From Microbulbifer sp. HZ11 (lineage in GTDB: Bacteria > Pseudomonadota > Gammaproteobacteria > Pseudomonadales > Cellvibrionaceae): DNA of 64,000 bases. A model generated the notes under the pieces. The model ran no database searches. It saw only the letters and a program-made list of their open reading frames with translations, and was not told the DNA's origin. Shown here piece by piece: positions 9,564-17,786 of this stretch. The stretch spans positions 1,364,001 through 1,428,000 of the forward strand of contig NZ_JELR01000001.1 of assembly GCF_000708675.1 (NCBI RefSeq), read 5' to 3'. Numbering within the stretch: the first letter of the stretch is position 1; each line of letters starts with the position of its first letter. The position numbers and the translations under genes were made by a program.

Positions 9564-11414
9564 ATGAAACGACTGACCACAGCCATATTTCTGGCCACCT
9601 TCATTCACGGCTGTGGACAAAAAAGCGCGCCAGCTTCGACGACCGAGCCCAACGGCCAGAGCCCGCAAACAGAGCAACACAGAGCTGGAAAAAATGAGCT
9701 CAGCAAGGCCCCAGCCCCAAAGTCGAACATCGATGAAGAAACCTTTGAGCAACTCAATAACCAGCTGATCGAGCGTATGTGGCACCTTTTTCCATCCTGG
9801 GCGATCAGCAACGGATACTATAAAGTCGCCTCTCAACTTGAAGTGCCAGACACTCACTATCGCCGGGAAGTCCTCAGTTTCGCGAGAAGCTCACTGAACC
9901 AGTTTTCCGGATTTGCCCCGGACAAACTCAGCCCCAATGCGCGTACCGACCTGGCGCTAATCGTCAACTTCCTGAATGAGACCATCTGGAAACTGACAGA
10001 GTTCAAGCCCCATGAGTGGAACCCCGCAGACTACAATGTTTCCCACGGGTTCGCACTGATCCTGAATACCGATTACGCACCACTGGACGATCGCCTTCGA
10101 ACCTTCAGTGAACGCCTGTTGAAAGTACCGGCTTACTACGCCGCCGCCGAAAAAACCCTCAGCAATCCAGCCTCACCACAACTCATCCTCGCGATTCAGC
10201 AGAACGAAGGTGCGCAATCTGTATTTGGTGAGGAACTCGAGAGAAAACTGGCACAAAGTGGTCTCAGCGATCGTGAAAAAGAACAGTTTGCTACTCGCCT
10301 ACAGGCCGCTCGCCAGGCTATCGATGAATATGTCGTCTATCTGCAAACGCTACACGCGCAGATGGAACAAGCCGACAGCTTCCGCGATTTTCGTATCGGA
10401 AAAGAGCGTTACGAGAAAAAGTTCAAATTCGATATACAGATCAGCATGAGTGGTGAAGAACTCTATAACCGTGCCATGAAAGAAAAAGACCGGCTTCACC
10501 TGAAAATGGACGAACTCGCCGACCAACTGTGGCCTAAATACTTCCCGGATGAAAAGCGTCCAGACGACATACTTGAGAAAATTCATAAGGTGCTGGAAAA
10601 GCTTTCCCTGAATCACGCAACCAAGGAAACATTCAAGTCAGAAGTAGAAAAACAGATTCCGGAACTTGTCGCCTTCGTCAACGAGAAGGATCTCGTTTCT
10701 CTGGACCCTGAAAAGCCTCTGGTCGTGCGTACTACACCTGCGTATATGCGTGGATTTTCAGTGGCATCAATCAATGCACCAGGCCCTTACGACAAGAATG
10801 CCAACACCTATTACAACGTGATGCCTGTGGAGGAACTCCCGGATGATCGGGCAGAGAGCTTCCTCAGAGAATACAACACCTACTTAATGCAAATACTGAA
10901 CATCCACGAGGCGATACCCGGGCACTATACCCAGCTTGTGTATGCCAACCAGTCTCCCAGCCTCATTAAAAACATCCTCGGCAATGGCGCCATGATTGAA
11001 GGTTGGGCAGTATATACCGAACGTATGATGCTAGAAGCCGGCTACGGGGATTTTCAGCCCGAGCTGTGGATGATGTACTACAAATGGAACCTGCGCACAG
11101 TGGTCAACACTATCCTGGACTATTCAATTCAGGTCAAAGGCATGAATGAAGAACAGGCAATGGAATTGATGATGAAACAGGCATTCCAGCAAGAAACGGA
11201 AGCACTGGGAAAATGGCGACGCGCGACACTGAGCCAGGTACAACTTACCAGCTACTTTGCTGGCTATATGGACATCATGGAATTACGGGAAGAAATAAAG
11301 CAAAAACTGGGAGAAAAATTCAATTTGAAGCAATTTCACGAAAAATTTCTGAGCTACGGAAACGCACCTGTTCCAGTAATCCGGGAACTGATGCTGACGG
11401 ACATCGAATCGTAA
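9564..11414 (+). CDS. DUF885 lipoprotein (putative zinc peptidase)
   Basis: 616 residues. The signal peptide ends in FIHGC (lipobox, Cys17), followed by a low-complexity Ser/Pro/Glu linker, so it is probably an anchored periplasmic lipoprotein. The rest is the helical DUF885 domain. Its hallmark HEAIPGHYTQ (about residue 450) is an HExxxGH zinc site, and EGWAVYTERMMLEAGY supplies a downstream Glu and Tyr. The tail LREEIKQKLGEKFNLKQFHEKFLSYG is typical. DUF885 proteins are considered metallopeptidases of gluzincin type with few characterised members. A second, diverged family member is encoded at 33667. It converges with the LysR gene, with 12 bases between. Confidence 0.85.
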   Translation: MKRLTTAIFLATFIHGCGQKSAPASTTEPNGQSPQTEQHRAGKNELSKAPAPKSNIDEETFEQLNNQLIERMWHLFPSWAISNGYYKVASQLEVPDTHYRREVLSFARSSLNQFSGFAPDKLSPNARTDLALIVNFLNETIWKLTEFKPHEWNPADYNVSHGFALILNTDYAPLDDRLRTFSERLLKVPAYYAAAEKTLSNPASPQLILAIQQNEGAQSVFGEELERKLAQSGLSDREKEQFATRLQAARQAIDEYVVYLQTLHAQMEQADSFRDFRIGKERYEKKFKFDIQISMSGEELYNRAMKEKDRLHLKMDELADQLWPKYFPDEKRPDDILEKIHKVLEKLSLNHATKETFKSEVEKQIPELVAFVNEKDLVSLDPEKPLVVRTTPAYMRGFSVASINAPGPYDKNANTYYNVMPVEELPDDRAESFLREYNTYLMQILNIHEAIPGHYTQLVYANQSPSLIKNILGNGAMIEGWAVYTERMMLEAGYGDFQPELWMMYYKWNLRTVVNTILDYSIQVKGMNEEQAMELMMKQAFQQETEALGKWRRATLSQVQLTSYFAGYMDIMELREEIKQKLGEKFNLKQFHEKFLSYGNAPVPVIRELMLTDIES

Positions 11415-11426
11415 ATTCTCCTTCGA

Positions 11427-12302
11427 TCAATTCTCGAGCCAGCGGCGCGCTTCGGTAATAACGGTTTGCATGCGTTTTTGAAACCCCTTTTCGCGCCGCC
11501 CACACAGGTACAAGGTCTCACTTACCGGTGTGGGAAGCTGATGAACCCTGATCCGATCCCGCTTAAGAAACGCCTCCACTGCGTAGACTGGTAAAACCGT
11601 AAAACCGAGCCCTCTACTGACAGGCTCGAGAATAAGACCGATCTGGTTCGAAAAACCGCTAATCGGAAACTGATCGCAATGCTGGAACTGCGGAAAATTT
11701 GGCGCAAGTAACAGGTTGGCGTGATGGCGCCCATCAGGATGATCAATAAAACCGAGCCCCATCAAATTGTGCCAATCTGGCTGTGCAACACTTGCGGGGG
11801 TTACCAGTAACAAACTCTCTTCGGCAATAGGCTGGCACAAGACCTCCGGCAGGGAAGACTCAGAAGTCATAAACCCGATATCAACCCTGGACTCGGCAAT
11901 TGCCGCCTCTACTTCGGAATTAGGAGCAAATCGGTAATCGATAACGAGTTTCGGGTACTCAGACTGTAAAGCCAATAAATTCCCATACAACTTGAGCCCG
12001 ACACTTCCCGGGGACATTACCCTAACCAGCCCCTCAAAGGGCCTATCTTCCTGAACCTTTTCCTCCAAACCCGAAAGAGCCGACAAAATGCCCTGCCCCT
12101 CCGCATACAGCTTTTCACCAGCATACGAGACGGAAAACTTCTTACCATCCCTTACCAGCAACTCAACACCGAGCTGTTCTTCCAGTTTACGCACGTGCTG
12201 ACTGACCCCGGATTGCGTCATATGAAGCCGCTCGGCCGTTCGAGTGAAATGGCCAACCTCAACGAGAGTACAGAATGTATACAGCCAGGATGTGTTAACC
12301 AT
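11427..12302 (-). CDS. LysR-family transcriptional regulator
   Basis: 291 residues. The N-terminal winged helix-turn-helix ([40 protein letters not shown]) is followed by a LysR substrate-binding domain ([23 protein letters not shown]...). The gene is divergent from the VOC protein gene with about 93 bases between, the classic arrangement for a LysR regulator and its target. The effector cannot be read from sequence. Confidence 0.92.
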   Translation of the reverse strand: MVNTSWLYTFCTLVEVGHFTRTAERLHMTQSGVSQHVRKLEEQLGVELLVRDGKKFSVSYAGEKLYAEGQGILSALSGLEEKVQEDRPFEGLVRVMSPGSVGLKLYGNLLALQSEYPKLVIDYRFAPNSEVEAAIAESRVDIGFMTSESSLPEVLCQPIAEESLLLVTPASVAQPDWHNLMGLGFIDHPDGRHHANLLLAPNFPQFQHCDQFPISGFSNQIGLILEPVSRGLGFTVLPVYAVEAFLKRDRIRVHQLPTPVSETLYLCGRREKGFQKRMQTVITEARRWLEN

Positions 12303-12332
12303 TACAAATAAAGATCATATCAATTCAAAATG

Positions 12333-12347
12333 ATAATTATAGATTAT
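12333..12347. promoter_or_regulatory. Candidate LysR box between divergent genes
   Basis: AT-rich palindrome ATAAT-TATAG-ATTAT in the gap between the LysR gene and the VOC-fold gene. It fits the loose T-N11-A dyad that LysR proteins bind. The region is AT-rich, so the match could be chance. Confidence 0.35.
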
Positions 12348-12395
12348 TAAAGTGCCACTGTAAGCTTGCACTACTTACCAACAGGAGGGCACAAG

Positions 12396-12896
12396 ATGAC
12401 CAACACCTACCCTAGAAACTTCTCACATATTGGGATCTCCGTACCGGACCTTGACCAGGCAGTCAAATTCTATACCCAAGTGATGGGCTGGTATCTCATT
12501 ATGGAGCCCACCCAGATCACAGAGGACGACAGCGCAATCGGAGAAATGTGCACCGACGTCTTCGGCGCAGGCTGGGGCAGTTTCCGAATCGCACATCTGT
12601 CAACCGGAGACCGGATTGGCGTCGAGCTTTTCCAGTTCCCGAACCAGAAAAACCCGGAAAACAACTTCGAGTACTGGAAGACCGGTATTTTCCACTTTTG
12701 TGTACAAGATCCAGATGTCGAAGCGCTTGCAGAAAAAATTGTCGCCGCGGGCGGCAAGCGACGCATGGAAAAGCCTAGATACTACTACCCAGGCAAAAAG
12801 CCCTACCGCATGATCTATATGGAAGACCCATTTGGAAATATTTTGGAAATTTACAGCCACAGCTACGAACTGATTTACAGTGAGGGCGCCTACTAA
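12396..12896 (+). CDS. VOC-superfamily (glyoxalase/dioxygenase fold) protein
   Basis: 166 residues from the ATG at 12396, which has a strong AGGAGG at 12382; the TTG at 12366 is not needed. The first VOC module is FSHIGISVPDLDQAVKFYTQVMGW with a candidate metal His. The second is GIFHFCVQDPDVEALAEKIVAAGGKRR ending in YMEDPFGNILEIYSHSYE with the conserved Glu. VOC proteins include glyoxalase I, extradiol dioxygenases and resistance proteins; no specific substrate can be assigned. Probably controlled by the divergent LysR protein. Confidence 0.85.
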   Translation: MTNTYPRNFSHIGISVPDLDQAVKFYTQVMGWYLIMEPTQITEDDSAIGEMCTDVFGAGWGSFRIAHLSTGDRIGVELFQFPNQKNPENNFEYWKTGIFHFCVQDPDVEALAEKIVAAGGKRRMEKPRYYYPGKKPYRMIYMEDPFGNILEIYSHSYELIYSEGAY

Positions 12897-12908
12897 ACCC
12901 GCGACTGG

Positions 12909-12959
12909 AATCCTGAGTTGAGCATAAGCCGCCAGGTTTGAGCGCGCAACTCAGGATTC
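12909..12959. terminator. Large hairpin downstream of VOC gene
   Basis: Perfect 12-base inverted repeat AATCCTGAGTTG / CAACTCAGGATT with a 27-base loop, 13 bases after the VOC stop codon. No T-run follows, so it is either a weak or factor-assisted terminator, an mRNA 3' stabiliser, or a mobile-element end. Confidence 0.4.
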
Positions 12960-13089
12960 TGCCGAGGAGAGACGTATTCGACTTACCGAGCAACCCAAAG
13001 TACTAATGGGAAGATTGAAGTAAGGAAACAAGAAGGGGCATCGCTATCTCACTTATTTAGCAGTCCTCAAAGTCACTATATAAGTCTGA

Positions 13090-13385
13090 GCCATTGATAC
13101 TCTGCCAGCGCCCATGGGCGGGAGCAGCGCCCAAACGGCAATGAAGGCGTTGCTGCACCAATGCGGGATTAAAAAAAAGCCTCGGTACATTCCCTGCGTC
13201 ACAGCTTTGCTACCCACCTGCTGGAACGCGGCCTGAGTCTGCGCCAGATTCAAGCACTGCTGGGGCACGCTAGCCCCACTACCACCGCCCGCTATATCCA
13301 TCTTACCGAGCTCAGCCAACAGGACACTGCCGCCACCATCAATGCGCTGGTTAACACCCTGCATGTCGATCTATGGAGGCCGTAA
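13090..13385 (+). pseudogene. 3' remnant of a tyrosine recombinase, frameshifted
   Basis: Two frames together spell the C-terminal catalytic end of a phage-type integrase: [16 protein letters not shown], then, after a frameshift in an eight-A run near 13172-13180, [19 protein letters not shown] and [18 protein letters not shown]. The HxLRH box, LLGH box and catalytic Tyr are all present; everything N-terminal is gone. The frame stops at TAA 13383-13385, overlapping the transposase ATG (TAATG). Some IS91 relatives carry such an upstream integrase gene, so this is probably that partner rather than the integron integrase: it lacks an IntI-type end. Confidence 0.8.
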
Positions 13386-14431
13386 TGCATCTGGCCGACC
13401 TGATTGAGCGCTATCAAGAGGCGCTCTTACAAAAGTATGCTGGGCGCCTGCTACCGGAACAGCGACGGGCGATAGCGGCGATCCTACGCTGCCGTACCAG
13501 CGCTGCTGGCGAGATACTATGGCAATGTAACGATTGCAATCACTCTCTGTTGAACCCGCGCCCCTGTGGGCACCGGAGTTGCCCCCGGTGCCAGAATCAC
13601 GAGGTCACCCAGTGGCTGGCACGGCAGCGCCGCAAGCTGTTGCCGGTGGAGTACTTCATGGTAACTTTTACCCTCCCGGCGGAGCTTCGTACACTGACCT
13701 GGCGCCATCAAAAAAAAGTCTATGACCTGTTAATGGCCGCTGCCGCCGGGATTCTCAAAACCTTCGCCCTCAACGACGATCAGCTCAGCGGCGAGATCGG
13801 CATGACCAGCGTACTCCACAGCCATAGCCGACGTCTGGATTACCACCCGCACTGCCATATCGTGATTCCCGGCGGTGCGGTGAACCGAAGTAGACGGCAG
13901 TGGAAGAAGGTAAAGGGTAAATACCTGTTCAACGGCCAAGCACTTGCCAAAGTCTTCCGTGCAAGGATGCTCCAGGCCCTGCAAGAGGCTGGACTGCCAG
14001 TACCCGACACTCCAATAAAGTGGATCGTTCAGTGCCAATCAGTCGGCAGAGGACAACCCGCTCTGGAATATTTATCAAAATACCTTTATCGCGGTGTAAT
14101 CAGCGAGAAACAAATTCTCACTGACCGAAACGGCGAAGTAACCTTCCGCTATATCGAAAGCAAAAGCGGCAACCCCAAAACGCGAACATTACCTGGCGCC
14201 GACTTCTTGTGGCTGGTACTGCAGCATGTACTCCCCAAGGGCTTTCGGCGCGTACGCGATTACGGGTTCCTGCACGGCAATGCCAAGCGATTGCTGCAGC
14301 TCGTGCAAATGACATTGAAAGTGGTCATTGACTCATTCAAGGCACAGGAAAAGCCTGTATTGCCTTGCCCGAGATGCACGGCACCACTGCAGTTTGTTCA
14401 GGCCTTCAGGCCTGGCTGGCTATCCGGATAA
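13385..14431 (+). CDS. IS91-family HUH transposase
   Basis: 348 residues from ATG 13385 (MHLADLIERYQEALLQKY), coupled to the integrase remnant by TAATG; an in-frame ATG at 13373 adds four residues. An N-terminal zinc-binding domain (CNDC...RPCGHRSCPRCQNHEV) precedes the rolling-circle transposase core with the HUH-type motif in YHPHCHIVIPGG (about residue 155) and a tyrosine motif in YLSKYLYRG (about 235). A C-terminal CxxC (PCPRCTAPL) follows. The gene looks intact. The element's ter and ori ends could not be fixed by eye. It marks the left edge of the integron region. Confidence 0.9.
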   Translation: MHLADLIERYQEALLQKYAGRLLPEQRRAIAAILRCRTSAAGEILWQCNDCNHSLLNPRPCGHRSCPRCQNHEVTQWLARQRRKLLPVEYFMVTFTLPAELRTLTWRHQKKVYDLLMAAAAGILKTFALNDDQLSGEIGMTSVLHSHSRRLDYHPHCHIVIPGGAVNRSRRQWKKVKGKYLFNGQALAKVFRARMLQALQEAGLPVPDTPIKWIVQCQSVGRGQPALEYLSKYLYRGVISEKQILTDRNGEVTFRYIESKSGNPKTRTLPGADFLWLVLQHVLPKGFRRVRDYGFLHGNAKRLLQLVQMTLKVVIDSFKAQEKPVLPCPRCTAPLQFVQAFRPGWLSG

Positions 14432-14722
14432 CCCTTCAGGATCGTATTAAACACCGACAGTCATAAGCGAGGAGAAAACCAACCTATGAGCAACTGATGT
14501 CGATCATATTGGCTGCAGGAAAAGGCCAAGGCTCTCGCTCGCCTTCAAAAAATTAATAACACAGCTTGTGCGAAACACCCACCACGCCAAAAAAATATAT
14601 TTGCTTATATAAAGAACTTTCCGGAAAGCCCGGGCTTGTCCAACAACTGGATGAGATCGCGGCTGCGCGCGATCTATCCTTATTCGTTAAATGCCTCGGG
14701 ACCTTGAGCCGTCAACCAGTGG
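14432..14722. other. Intergenic sequence between IS91 gene and ccdAB
   Basis: No credible gene. Around 14655-14675 is a GC-rich palindrome GATCGCG-GCTGCG-CGCGATC that could belong to the origin end of the IS91-type element. No attC typical of the array is recognisable here, so the left edge of the cassette array cannot be placed exactly. Confidence 0.45.
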
Positions 14723-14775
14723 TTGATTTCCGAGCAAGACCGGCCTAACATGGGTATGCGCACTATTATGCGCAC
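14723..14775 (+). promoter_or_regulatory. ccdAB promoter and candidate autoregulatory operator
   Basis: TTGATT (14723-14728), 17-base spacer, TAACAT (14746-14751) form a good sigma-70 promoter 40 bases before ccdA. Two direct copies of TATGCGCAC (14755-14763 and 14767-14775), each containing palindromic TGCGCA, lie over the expected start site. A CcdA-CcdB complex normally represses its own promoter by binding such repeats; that role here is inferred. Confidence 0.65.
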
Positions 14776-14791
14776 ACCTTGGAGCGCCGCT

Positions 14792-15037
14792 ATGACCACT
14801 CTTTTTGACGCAAATGCCCCAAAGAAGGCAACAAATCTCAGCATAAATAGTGACTTATTGGTCAAATCCCGATCCATGCACATTAATTTATCCGCGACTT
14901 TAGAGCAAGCGCTGAGCCAGGAGCTCGCAAAGCGAGAAGCTCAGAAATGGAAAGATGAGCATAAAGCCGGAATTAAGGCCTACAACGAATTTGTTGAAGA
15001 ACATGGTTGCTTCGGCGATGAGTTTAGGAATTTCTGA
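14792..15037 (+). CDS. ccdA: CcdA-type antitoxin
   Basis: 81 residues from ATG 14792 with GGAG eight bases upstream. The N-terminal ribbon-helix-helix half (TNLSINSDLLVKSRSMHINLSATLEQALSQEL) gives DNA binding, and the C-terminal half (EAQKWKDEHKAGIKAYNEFVEEHGCFGDEFRNF) matches the CcdB-wrapping tail of CcdA. Its stop TGA overlaps the ccdB ATG (TGATG), giving translational coupling. The pair is on the plus strand, opposite to the cassette array. Such modules stabilise cassette arrays against loss. Confidence 0.92.
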   Translation: MTTLFDANAPKKATNLSINSDLLVKSRSMHINLSATLEQALSQELAKREAQKWKDEHKAGIKAYNEFVEEHGCFGDEFRNF

Positions 15038-15354
15038 TGCCGCAGTTCGACGTATACAAAAACCCCAGCAAGGCAACTCAGAAGACTTTTCCTTTTATCC
15101 TGGATATTCAGCACGAGCATATTTCTGATATAGGAACAAGAATCGTGCTCCCTCTCGGCCGGTTGCAATATTTTAAAAATGAAAATCTTGGGAGGCTTAC
15201 CCCCGTAATTGAATATGAGGGTGACGAGCTAATCTTACTCACCCCACAGATTGCCTCCGTGCCAACGAATAGACTAAAAAACCCAATCGGTACACTCGAA
15301 CATTTTCGAACAGAAATATTAGCCGCTCTGGATTTTGCTATTACCGGTATTTAA
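15037..15354 (+). CDS. ccdB: CcdB-type gyrase-inhibitor toxin
   Basis: 105 residues: MPQFDVYKNP, YPFILDIQ-like FPFILDIQHEHI, GTRIVLPLGR, LTPVIEYEGDELILLTPQIASVP and a C-terminal FRTEILAALDFAITGI, where CcdB family members typically end in a W/F-x-x-x-GI motif. CcdB poisons DNA gyrase; here the penultimate aromatic is DFAITGI, consistent with the active family. The TAA stop is the outer TAAC of the adjoining attC site (15352). A killer module at the end of an array fits a stabilising role. Confidence 0.92.
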   Translation: MPQFDVYKNPSKATQKTFPFILDIQHEHISDIGTRIVLPLGRLQYFKNENLGRLTPVIEYEGDELILLTPQIASVPTNRLKNPIGTLEHFRTEILAALDFAITGI

Positions 15355-15414
15355 CGCCCAGCTCAGCGGGCAATTGGAGCGCAGCGTAAAATGATCCGCT
15401 GCAGCTGTTTGTTA
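15352..15414 (-). repeat. attC site of the TIR cassette (63 bp, short type)
   Basis: Plus-strand TAACGCCCAGCTCAGCGG...CCGCTGCAGCTGTTTGTTA. Short arms and a small central loop. Both ends serve as stop codons: TAA of ccdB on the plus strand and TAA of the TIR gene on the minus strand. Confidence 0.85.
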
Positions 15415-16200
15415 GCTGCTTGGCCGCACCTTCATTAGCGCAGCTTTGCTAGCAGGAATAAGCATTGGCATACCCATATTTTCGGTTTTAATTGTAATGT
15501 CTCTGACATTTCGAATTACGTAATCTTTCAGCCTAAATCCCCTACCTGGCCACGCAACCATCCCCGGCCGACCGATCACGACCAAAGGTTGGCAACCGTT
15601 TTTACACGTATAAATTGTGTCATCGTAATCAAGCGATAGCGTGGCTTCGGAAAGATTTTGCTGTGAATTACACGCAGGGCACTCGGTATTCATATCGCTG
15701 TCACGAAATGGCCGGCCATCTTTGAAGTCTAAAGCTCTTTCAAAAACAGTTTCAGCTTTAACAATTTCGTAGGCTATACCATTGTCTTTGTTATATTGAA
15801 TTACTTTTTCTGCAAGTAGATCAATGATGCGCTCTAAAGATACTTGCCGGTAATCAATGTACCCTGTTGTACCTAATATTCCTTCAATTTCTGCATCATC
15901 TAGCCTTAATGGTAAGATGTACTCGCTGTTTTCCTGAAAGGCTCTGGCTTGAGCCGCCTTCCTCTCATGATTTGTCCATTGCTTCTTCGCATAATCCTCT
16001 GAAATTACCATCAAGCAAAATTTAGACTCATCGCGATAGATCTTTGTTAAGTGTACATAGAGATCTTTGCCCCATAAGTTCGCTTGCTCGTACTCATCGT
16101 AGAAGACATTGATTCCTCTAGTAATGAGATTGGTAGCAATAGACTCTGCAACACCTCTATCTTCTCCAGCGAAAGAAATCACTACATCATAAGTTGGCAT
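15412..16200 (-). CDS. TIR-domain protein with C-terminal zinc-ribbon-like domain (cassette gene)
   Basis: 262 residues from the ATG at 16200 with AAGGAAG upstream; the longer open frame to 16308 is IS sequence. Residues 1-130 are a bacterial TIR domain: YDVVISFAGEDRGVAES, INVFYDEYEQANLWGKDL, FCLMVISEDYAKKQWTNHE with the likely NADase catalytic Glu79, and YILPLRLDD. Residues 170-205 carry CPAC...YTCKNGC (Cys174, 177, 199, 203), a zinc-ribbon-like knuckle, then a basic C-terminal domain. TIR NADases act in anti-phage systems such as Thoeris; a stand-alone TIR plus zinc ribbon in an integron cassette suggests a defence effector. That role is inference. The stop codon comes from the attC. Confidence 0.85.
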   Translation of the reverse strand: MPTYDVVISFAGEDRGVAESIATNLITRGINVFYDEYEQANLWGKDLYVHLTKIYRDESKFCLMVISEDYAKKQWTNHERKAAQARAFQENSEYILPLRLDDAEIEGILGTTGYIDYRQVSLERIIDLLAEKVIQYNKDNGIAYEIVKAETVFERALDFKDGRPFRDSDMNTECPACNSQQNLSEATLSLDYDDTIYTCKNGCQPLVVIGRPGMVAWPGRGFRLKDYVIRNVRDITIKTENMGMPMLIPASKAALMKVRPSS

Positions 16201-16229
16201 ATTCTTCCTTTTGTCTGGGGCAGCTAACG

Positions 16230-16651
16230 AGCCTGTAGAAAAACAACTCCCGGCAGTCGTCGCCTCAAGGCTCTTTTCTCGTTTACATACTGACCGCCAT
16301 TTAACCACACTAATTTCACTTACTCACGCATGCGTGTATTTTCACCATATCGCCCCAAAATTAATGCAGAAGCCCCTAGGAATTAATGTACTGCGCCGTA
16401 TCGCATCAACTTTTCGATATTATGCACCAAGCAGAACATCTGCCACTGTCCCTGCACCTTGTGTTTTCCACGCAACGAGAAGCGACTCAGTCGCTTGTTT
16501 GTGCCAATATTACCGAAGACTGGCTCGACCACCGACATGCGATGACTGTAAATTGTCTTGCCTTCCACGCTATCGACCCGTCTTTTCATCCAGTCCGTTG
16601 CTGTTTTACCATTCGTCCAAGTAAAAGAGACTTGTCGTCCGTGGCCATCCC
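16230..16651 (-). mobile_element. Truncated IS1182-type element, 3' end only
   Basis: 422 bases nearly identical to one end (19981-20402) of the complete copy, with only two mismatches noticed by eye. It starts at the same terminal sequence AGCCTGTAGAAAAAC, directly after TAACG of an attC core (16225-16229). It contains the last 68 codons of the transposase (16383-16589). The rest is replaced by an IS3-family element. Confidence 0.85.
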
Positions 16652-16696
16652 CTATGTGTCAGGGTAGTTGTCGCCTGAACTTTTCAGAGGACAACC

Positions 16697-17197
16697 ATGC
16701 CCCACTATTCACCTGAACGTAAAGAGGCCATCCTCAAGAAGATGGCGCCGCCTCACAGCATGACCGTTGCCGAACTGGCGAGCCAGGAAGGCATCAGTAC
16801 CGCTACCCTGTACAATTGGCGTAAAGCCGCCAGACAACGAGGTGCTGTTTTGCCTTCCAACTCTGCTACTCCCGATAATTGGAGTAGCGAAGAAAAATTC
16901 AAAGTCGTCCTTGAAACTGCCCCAATGACTGAGGCGGAGCTCAGTGAATACTGCCGCAAGAAAGGCCTTTACCCCGAGCAGATTGAGGCCTGGAAAACGG
17001 CCTGCATGTCAGCCAATGCTGTATCTGACGAGCAGTCTAAACGCAACCAAAAGGCCAGTAAGGCCGAGAAAAAGCGTATCAAAAAGCTTGAGGCAGAGCT
17101 GCGACGTAAGGAGAAGGCGCTCGCTGAAACCGCTGCGCTCCTCACACTGTCAAAAAAAGCCGAGGCGATCTGGGGCCACAAAGACGAGGACGAATGA
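16697..17197 (+). CDS. IS3-family transposase OrfA
   Basis: 166 residues. The N-terminal helix-turn-helix (YSPERKEAILKKMAPPHSMTVAELASQEGISTATLYNWRKAA) is typical of OrfA, followed by a second helical segment. A coiled-coil, lysine/glutamate-rich C-terminus (KAEKKRIKKLEAELRRKEKALAETAALL) is the leucine-zipper dimerisation region. Its stop overlaps the orfB start (ATGA). It cannot drive transposition alone because orfB is truncated. Confidence 0.88.
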   Translation: MPHYSPERKEAILKKMAPPHSMTVAELASQEGISTATLYNWRKAARQRGAVLPSNSATPDNWSSEEKFKVVLETAPMTEAELSEYCRKKGLYPEQIEAWKTACMSANAVSDEQSKRNQKASKAEKKRIKKLEAELRRKEKALAETAALLTLSKKAEAIWGHKDEDE

Positions 17198-17745
17198 CCA
17201 GCCTCCCAGATCGCCAGCAGATCGTTGCTCTGATTGCCGAAGCCAATCGCAGCGGAGCCCGGCTGGCCAAGGCCTGTGCCTTGCTGAACTTGAGCGTACG
17301 CACCTATCAACGCTGGGTCACTGACGAGGTTGTCAGGGAAGATCAGAGGCCCGTGGTGCCGAGGCCGGAGCCATCGAACAAACTGACGGCTAAGGAGCGT
17401 CAAGCCGTAATAGCCCTGTGTAATCAACCTGAATACCGAAGCTGCCCTCCAGCATTTATTGTTGCTGACCAGCTGGATCAGGGCCATTATCTCGCCTCTG
17501 AATCAACGCTCTACCGGGTTTTACATGAATACAATCAAGTCCACCGTAGAGGCCGCCAGAAGGCGCCGGAGCGGAAGCGAGCAGCGACCACACACAAAGC
17601 ATCAGAACCAAACTGTCTGTGGTCGTGGGATATCTCGTGGCTACCAGGACCAGCATGCGGAACCTGGTATTACCTTTACTTGGTTATGGATGTTTACAGC
17701 CGGAAAATTGTCGGCCATGAGGTGTATGAGCGTGAGACCGGAGAG
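17194..17745 (+). pseudogene. IS3-family transposase OrfB, C-terminally truncated
   Basis: About 184 residues of genuine OrfB: the helical domain SGARLAKACALLNLSVRTYQRWV, then the start of the DDE integrase core with first Asp in LWSWDISWL and MDVYSRKIVGHEVYE. After ETGE at about 17745 the frame runs into attC-derived sequence and the next cassette, so the second Asp and the catalytic Glu are missing and the gene is dead. The open frame continues to 17856 only by chance. Confidence 0.85.
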
Positions 17746-17786
17746 AAAGGTGCACAAAGTAAGCTGTCGGCTGCAGTGCCTTGTTA
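17746..17786 (-). repeat. attC half-site fused to IS3 remnant
   Basis: AAGGTGCACAAAGTAAGCTG...GCCTTGTTA matches the right half (plus-strand view) of the array's 111-bp attC type. The other arm and the outer TAACGCC end are gone. It still supplies the TAA stop (17784-17786) of the next gene. Confidence 0.75.

Larger units (their letters stand above)
16652..17745 (+). mobile_element. IS3-family element, 3' truncated, nested in the IS1182-type remnant
   Basis: Begins near TATGTGTCAGGGTAGTTGTC at the break in the IS1182-type sequence and carries orfA and the first part of orfB. It breaks off in mid-transposase at about 17745, where attC sequence resumes. A deletion must have removed the IS3 right end, the remaining IS1182 sequence and half an attC. 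Confidence 0.75.

Noticed and set aside
13090..13385. Tyrosine recombinase fragment as the missing integron integrase
   Set aside because: The fragment ends in [12 protein letters not shown] and is fused by TAATG to an IS91-type transposase; it lacks the IntI-type C-terminus and is on the far side from the attI end.
14655..14675. GATCGCG...CGCGATC palindrome as an attC of the ccdAB cassette
   Set aside because: No TAACGCC...GTTA core pair at proper distance and no long arms; more likely part of the IS91-type end or chance.
16200..16308. N-terminal extensions of the TIR and nuclease-like proteins beginning MVKWRSVCKREKSLEA
   Set aside because: The same 28 residues precede both proteins because both frames read backwards through the end of the IS1182-type element; ribosome sites mark the true starts at 16200 and 19960.
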